Source of the DNA: Hofstenia miamia
Taxonomy: Eukaryota > Xenacoelomorpha > Acoela
Direction: 5' to 3'
Assembly (NCBI GenBank): GCA_004352715.1
Contig: SCFE01000089.1
Coordinates: 1,076,825-1,140,824 of the forward strand
Length of the DNA: 64,000 bases
Shown here piece by piece: positions 61,310 through 64,000 of the stretch (position 1 is the stretch's first letter; each line of letters begins with the position of its first letter). Made by a program: the position numbers and the translations under genes. The notes under the pieces were generated by a model, which saw only the letters and a list, made by a program, of their open reading frames with translations, was not told the origin of the DNA and did not search any database.

Positions 61310-61556
61310 TTACGATGTTGAAAATTGAAAAGCTGCAGCTGATTGTAAATATTCAGGATTTCTGGATGTCATCATTATATGCGAAATATGTTTGCTGCAA
61401 GAGATGCCGGTGGAATCGGTGTGTACATCTGATTTTGTACAAAGACGATTTCTGCTTTCTAATGACTTCAAACCTGACAAAAGCCTCAATAAAATCTGCT
61501 CATCTGAATCAGTGGTATTATTGACAAATGAACTTTCGATCATTTGCATTCGAGTT
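61310..61556 (-). CDS. Candidate terminal exon, unrecognised
   Basis: After the acceptor AAATTATTTAG one frame runs 81 codons to TAA at 61310-61312: TRMQMIESSFVNNTTDSDEQ, ILLRLLSGLKSLESRNRLCT, then KSDVHTDSTGISCSKHIS and more. Entry is phase 2. Polar, serine-rich C-terminus; no domain recognised. The plus-strand ORF of 97 codons overlapping it looks like a shadow. Confidence 0.5.
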
Positions 61557-61655
61557 CTAAATAATTTATAATTAGGGATTTAATAAAGAATAACCAAAAC
61601 AAATATATGAAATGGTGAATACCAATTAATGGATATTAACTATATAAAATAATAC

Positions 61656-61751
61656 CTTATTCTCAATTAGTTCTTGATGAACATCAAAGTCGGATTTCTT
61701 CCTTTTGTAATTTTCTTGGATAGTTCATCCTCTTGCATTTCATCTTCACAT
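61656..61751 (-). CDS. Candidate exon, possibly frameshifted, unrecognised
   Basis: A strong acceptor, CTCAAATCTGTCAG, and a GTATTA donor bound 96 nt. The first half is good in one frame (CEDEMQEDELSKK) and the second half in another (ENYKRKKSDFDVHQELIENK), suggesting a one-base error or a real frameshift near 61710. The exit phase does not fit the exon at 61310-61556, so I do not join them. Confidence 0.35.
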
Positions 61752-62017
61752 CTGACAGATTTGAGAAAAGGTCTTACGTATCAAACCAACATGATGTCTC
61801 AAAAACTCAATTAGTTAGAATGAGTATTTAGAAGCATAAAACATTTCGACTCCATTTCCAGATATTGGTGTCGAATTTTACTTTTTAAATTCGCACGAAA
61901 GTGATAACGTAGAGACTTCCACTTTATTTTAAAATAAGAACTAAAAATACAATTAAAAATAGTATAAAAGTAAAATATTATTCAATTCACATTTTTAGGT
62001 AGTTTGTAACATTAGCA

Positions 62018-62193
62018 TAATTCCATTCATTAAGTTTCTCATTTCCTGCAGGATTGGCAACAATAGAAAGAATTGTAAAACAAGTACGTGTGCTATATTT
62101 TCCACTAGCGAAAACATGGAAAGAAATTGCTTATAACTGTAATGAAAAATGTGGATTTCCAAACTTCCATTTAATTAAAGTACTCCAAGAATA
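62018..62193 (+). pseudogene. Harbinger-like transposase relic
   Basis: The open frame reads FPAGLATIERIVKQVRVLYF and PLAKTWKEIAYNCNEKCGFP with N, ending at TAG at about 62191. It resembles the RIV-QV ... W-EIA--F----GFPN--GAIDG segment of HARBI1-type transposases, stopping just before the expected GAIDG. A strong pyrimidine tract and CAG at 62051 could also make it a domesticated exon. Weak. Confidence 0.35.
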
Positions 62194-62205
62194 GTAGCTC
62201 TTTGC

Positions 62206-62587
62206 TAAGTAGCGTACACACTTACAACTTCATCTAATAAGGCGCACAACCAAAAGATGCGTGTACGCGATTCCAAATGTTCCAAACAAAATTTGAAAAT
62301 CTGAATAGGTCCCTCCTGTGATTAAATTAGGAAGTGTGTACGGGATTCCAACTTTGTTGTGAACTTTGAATTCATATAGTAAGATTTTGTAATTTCTCAC
62401 AGAGAAAGAATTTAACCACGCATTATTATTTATGCAAGATACTTTCAAAACGAGGTCTTCTTTCTTCAGACTGCTTGATTGTATTGATTGTAATGCATTT
62501 TACTGGCAGATTGAATTTTAAAAAATGTCAATAAATATAATTCAAACAAAAAGTTGTGCACAAAGTTGTAAGTGTGTACGCTACTTT
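62206..62587. mobile_element. 380 bp MITE with 24 bp inverted ends
   Basis: AAGTAGCGTACACACTTACA (62207) and TGTAAGTGTGTACGCTACTT (ending 62586) are inverted copies. The phrases GTGTACGCGATTCCA and GTGTACGGGATTCCA repeat inside near 62262 and 62337. The 72-codon minus-strand ORF inside has no certain match. Target duplication unclear, so the superfamily is open. Confidence 0.7.
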
Positions 62588-63133
62588 ATATTTATGTGAA
62601 CTATTATTCAATTGCATTGCAAACTGTAAATATATTTATGTAGACAAAGGTTTTCGAATTTTGCCAAAGCAAGAGAATATAGCAACATAGAAATCCCTAA
62701 GCCAATCATGTTTTCTGAGAAACAATTTTTTCCTTATCATCGATAATTAATGCGAAATTAACCCCGCAAGGACTTAAGAGAAAAAGAAGACTACCGAGAA
62801 CAAGAAAAACCGCAGAATGTGAATTTGTTATACTTACTTCTAAATTCAAAGTACTGGGCAATCGATTTCAAAGAAGGATTAAAATTTATACAAGAACTGT
62901 ATCAATTCCAAAGCTCAGTTTTTAATTCGGTAAATCGAAATTCTTCACGATAAGCAATTCAAGTTCACAACAATTTCTTTGATTTCTTTTATTCACAAAG
63001 ATTTGGTTTGGCTTTTAATGACAGTATATATTTGTATTCATAATATGTAATAAATTCAAAAAGTAATGAACTTGTTGTATGTAGATAAATCGACATTTAA
63101 AATTAACTGAATTGTGAATTGTTAATTTCTTCC

Positions 63134-63359
63134 CTAGCCTTTCAAAAAATGACTAATATGATGTAGTTTATCACTCGTATCATAAATTACAGTGTGTTCT
63201 TCGATTCCAGACACAAAGAGTAAAAAATGGGTGCTTTTGAAACACCATCTTTTCAATCCACAAAGAAAAAAGATTGAATGCCCACCTTCGAATGCCCTTA
63301 GACATGCTTCTAGTTTTTGTAGCCTATTATAAATCAGTCGAAATATGGTACTTCCATTC
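63134..63359 (-). CDS. Candidate terminal exon, unrecognised
   Basis: The acceptor AATGAATTTCAG precedes 63359 on the minus strand. One frame then runs 74 codons to TAG: NGSTIFRLIYNRLQKLEACL, RAFEGGHSIFFLCGLKRWCF, KSTHFLLFVSGIEEHTVIYD and TSDKLHHISHFLKG. The frame also stays open upstream to 63409, so an unspliced reading is possible. Composition is convincingly protein-like. Family unknown. It ends about 120 bp from the plus-strand exon at 63479, so two genes may lie back to back. Confidence 0.5.
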
Positions 63360-63478
63360 CTGAAATTCATTTCAGTTGGGGAAAATATCAAAACCTTAAT
63401 GGGGAACACAAAAACATTAACTACAATAGGGCGTTAATTTTTTTATTTATTAAACTCCAGCAGACGTTTTTTAACTAG

Positions 63479-64000
63479 CACAGGATCAGTTGCCACAGTC
63501 TTTTAAGTAAGAATTCTAGAGTTGAACTAATTATCTTCTTATCCATTCTATGGAGAGGAACGATTGCCAACAATCTTGACTTGGCATGTAATAATAAGGA
63601 GGGAGATGTTGTATGTAATTATCTTAGAGCAGAGCTATACTGGAACGTTAATATATTTATTACACAATGCCTGTAAGTGTCAAAATGTTGCCGAAACGAT
63701 TGGCAAACTTAAGGAACTAAATTTGTTGTTTGAAAAAATGATTGCTTCATTTTAGTATAGGAAGAAATTTTATTTAATTTTTCTGTAATTATATTATATA
63801 TTAAAATATAGTTCAGCGGGTTCATTCAGGATCAATCCCTAAATAGAGTATTTTAAACATTATTTTTCTCTCAATGTCTTCTTACATTATATTGGCCGCT
63901 GATCTAGAGAAATTTATGAAATTAAAAGGATCAAGGTCCAATTTGCGAGTGAGCAAACGATTGAACAGGAAGAGATCACCGACATGAAAGTAGAGCGACA
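63479..64000 (+). CDS. Unrecognised spliced gene, two phase-matched internal exons, continues past the window
   Basis: Seen: an exon at 63479-63672 is open for 64 codons plus 2 nt. It lies between an acceptor TTTTTTAACTAG and a donor GTAAGT. It contains RGTIANNLDLACNNKEGDVV and then CNYLRAELYWNVNIF. A second exon starts at 63908 after GATCTAG and stays open to the window edge, with EIYEIKRIKVQFASEQ then TIEQEEITDMKVE. The first exon leaves in phase 2 and the second enters in phase 2, which supports the join. Intron length is 235 nt. I do not recognise the protein; it is hydrophilic and helical with a charged C-terminal part. An alternative frame across the first donor (HNACKCQNVAETIGKLKEL) is also coding-like, so the exon end could be wrong or there may be a frameshift. 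Confidence 0.6.

Noticed and set aside
62206-62587. Assignment of the MITE to Harbinger by TAA/TTA target duplication
   Set aside because: Left flank reads TAA but the right flank reads TTT, so the duplication does not match.
1-64000. CRISPR arrays, bacterial operons, riboswitches, tRNA or rRNA genes
   Set aside because: None seen. Introns, TA microsatellites and the transposon types show an animal nuclear genome.

Overview
The window is a 64 kb piece of an AT-rich (about 70 percent A+T by eye) animal nuclear genome. Signs of this are spliced genes with GT-AG introns, long (TA)n runs, many decayed transposable elements of metazoan type (CR1/L2-like and other LINEs, a Penelope-like element, mariner, hAT, Harbinger) and assembly gaps written as N runs, two of them exactly 1000 N. 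I see no bacterial operons, rRNA, tRNA or CRISPR. I cannot name the species. The transposon types fit an invertebrate, but that is inference.

The one gene I recognise is HOP2/PSMC3IP, the meiotic homologous-pairing protein, on the minus strand at 56966-58673. Its three exons join in frame. Several other stretches look like real exons, with one open frame between good splice sites, but I cannot name the proteins. On the plus strand they are at 448-569, 4517-4603, 4832-4950, 12856-12965, 14839-14904, 21011-21146, 21371-21514, and the pair 63479-63672 / 63908-64000 at the right edge, whose phases match. On the minus strand they are at 8511-8614, 9325-9368, 24025-24387, 25010-25287, 53866-53928, 61310-61556, 61656-61751 and 63134-63359. 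They probably belong to long-intron genes that extend beyond the window or into the gaps.

Layout: 0.8-2.0 kb is a 1.2 kb repeat with a second copy at 18.4-19.6 kb. 5.2-6.1 kb is an old L2/CR1-like reverse transcriptase relic. 12.4, 16.8, 19.6, 26.5 and 46.1 kb are gaps. 15.4-16.1 kb is the tail of a LINE. 16.6 kb holds a terminus related to the large element at 33 kb. 27.2-27.9 kb is a deleted DD41D-type mariner relative inside TA repeats. 27.9-29.4 kb is a Penelope-like element with 286 bp direct terminal repeats. 30.0-32.0 kb is a LINE interrupted by a 447 bp hAT-type MITE. 33.2-41.7 kb is an 8.5 kb inverted-repeat (foldback-like) element with CCAAT-containing subterminal repeats. 42.0-49.3 kb is a pile of LINE relics in both orientations, one split by a 2.6 kb hAT-type insertion. 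49.2-52.0 kb is a patchwork of exact local duplications around single n characters, most likely assembly error. 55.5-56.0 kb is a palindromic MITE. 57-58.7 kb is HOP2. 59.2-60.5 kb is a full-length but frameshifted mariner. 61-64 kb holds candidate exons, a Harbinger-like relic and a MITE.

No previously undescribed functional system is evident. The most useful results are the nested insertion history, the large foldback element, the assembly artefacts that an annotator must not mistake for biology, and the unnamed exons.
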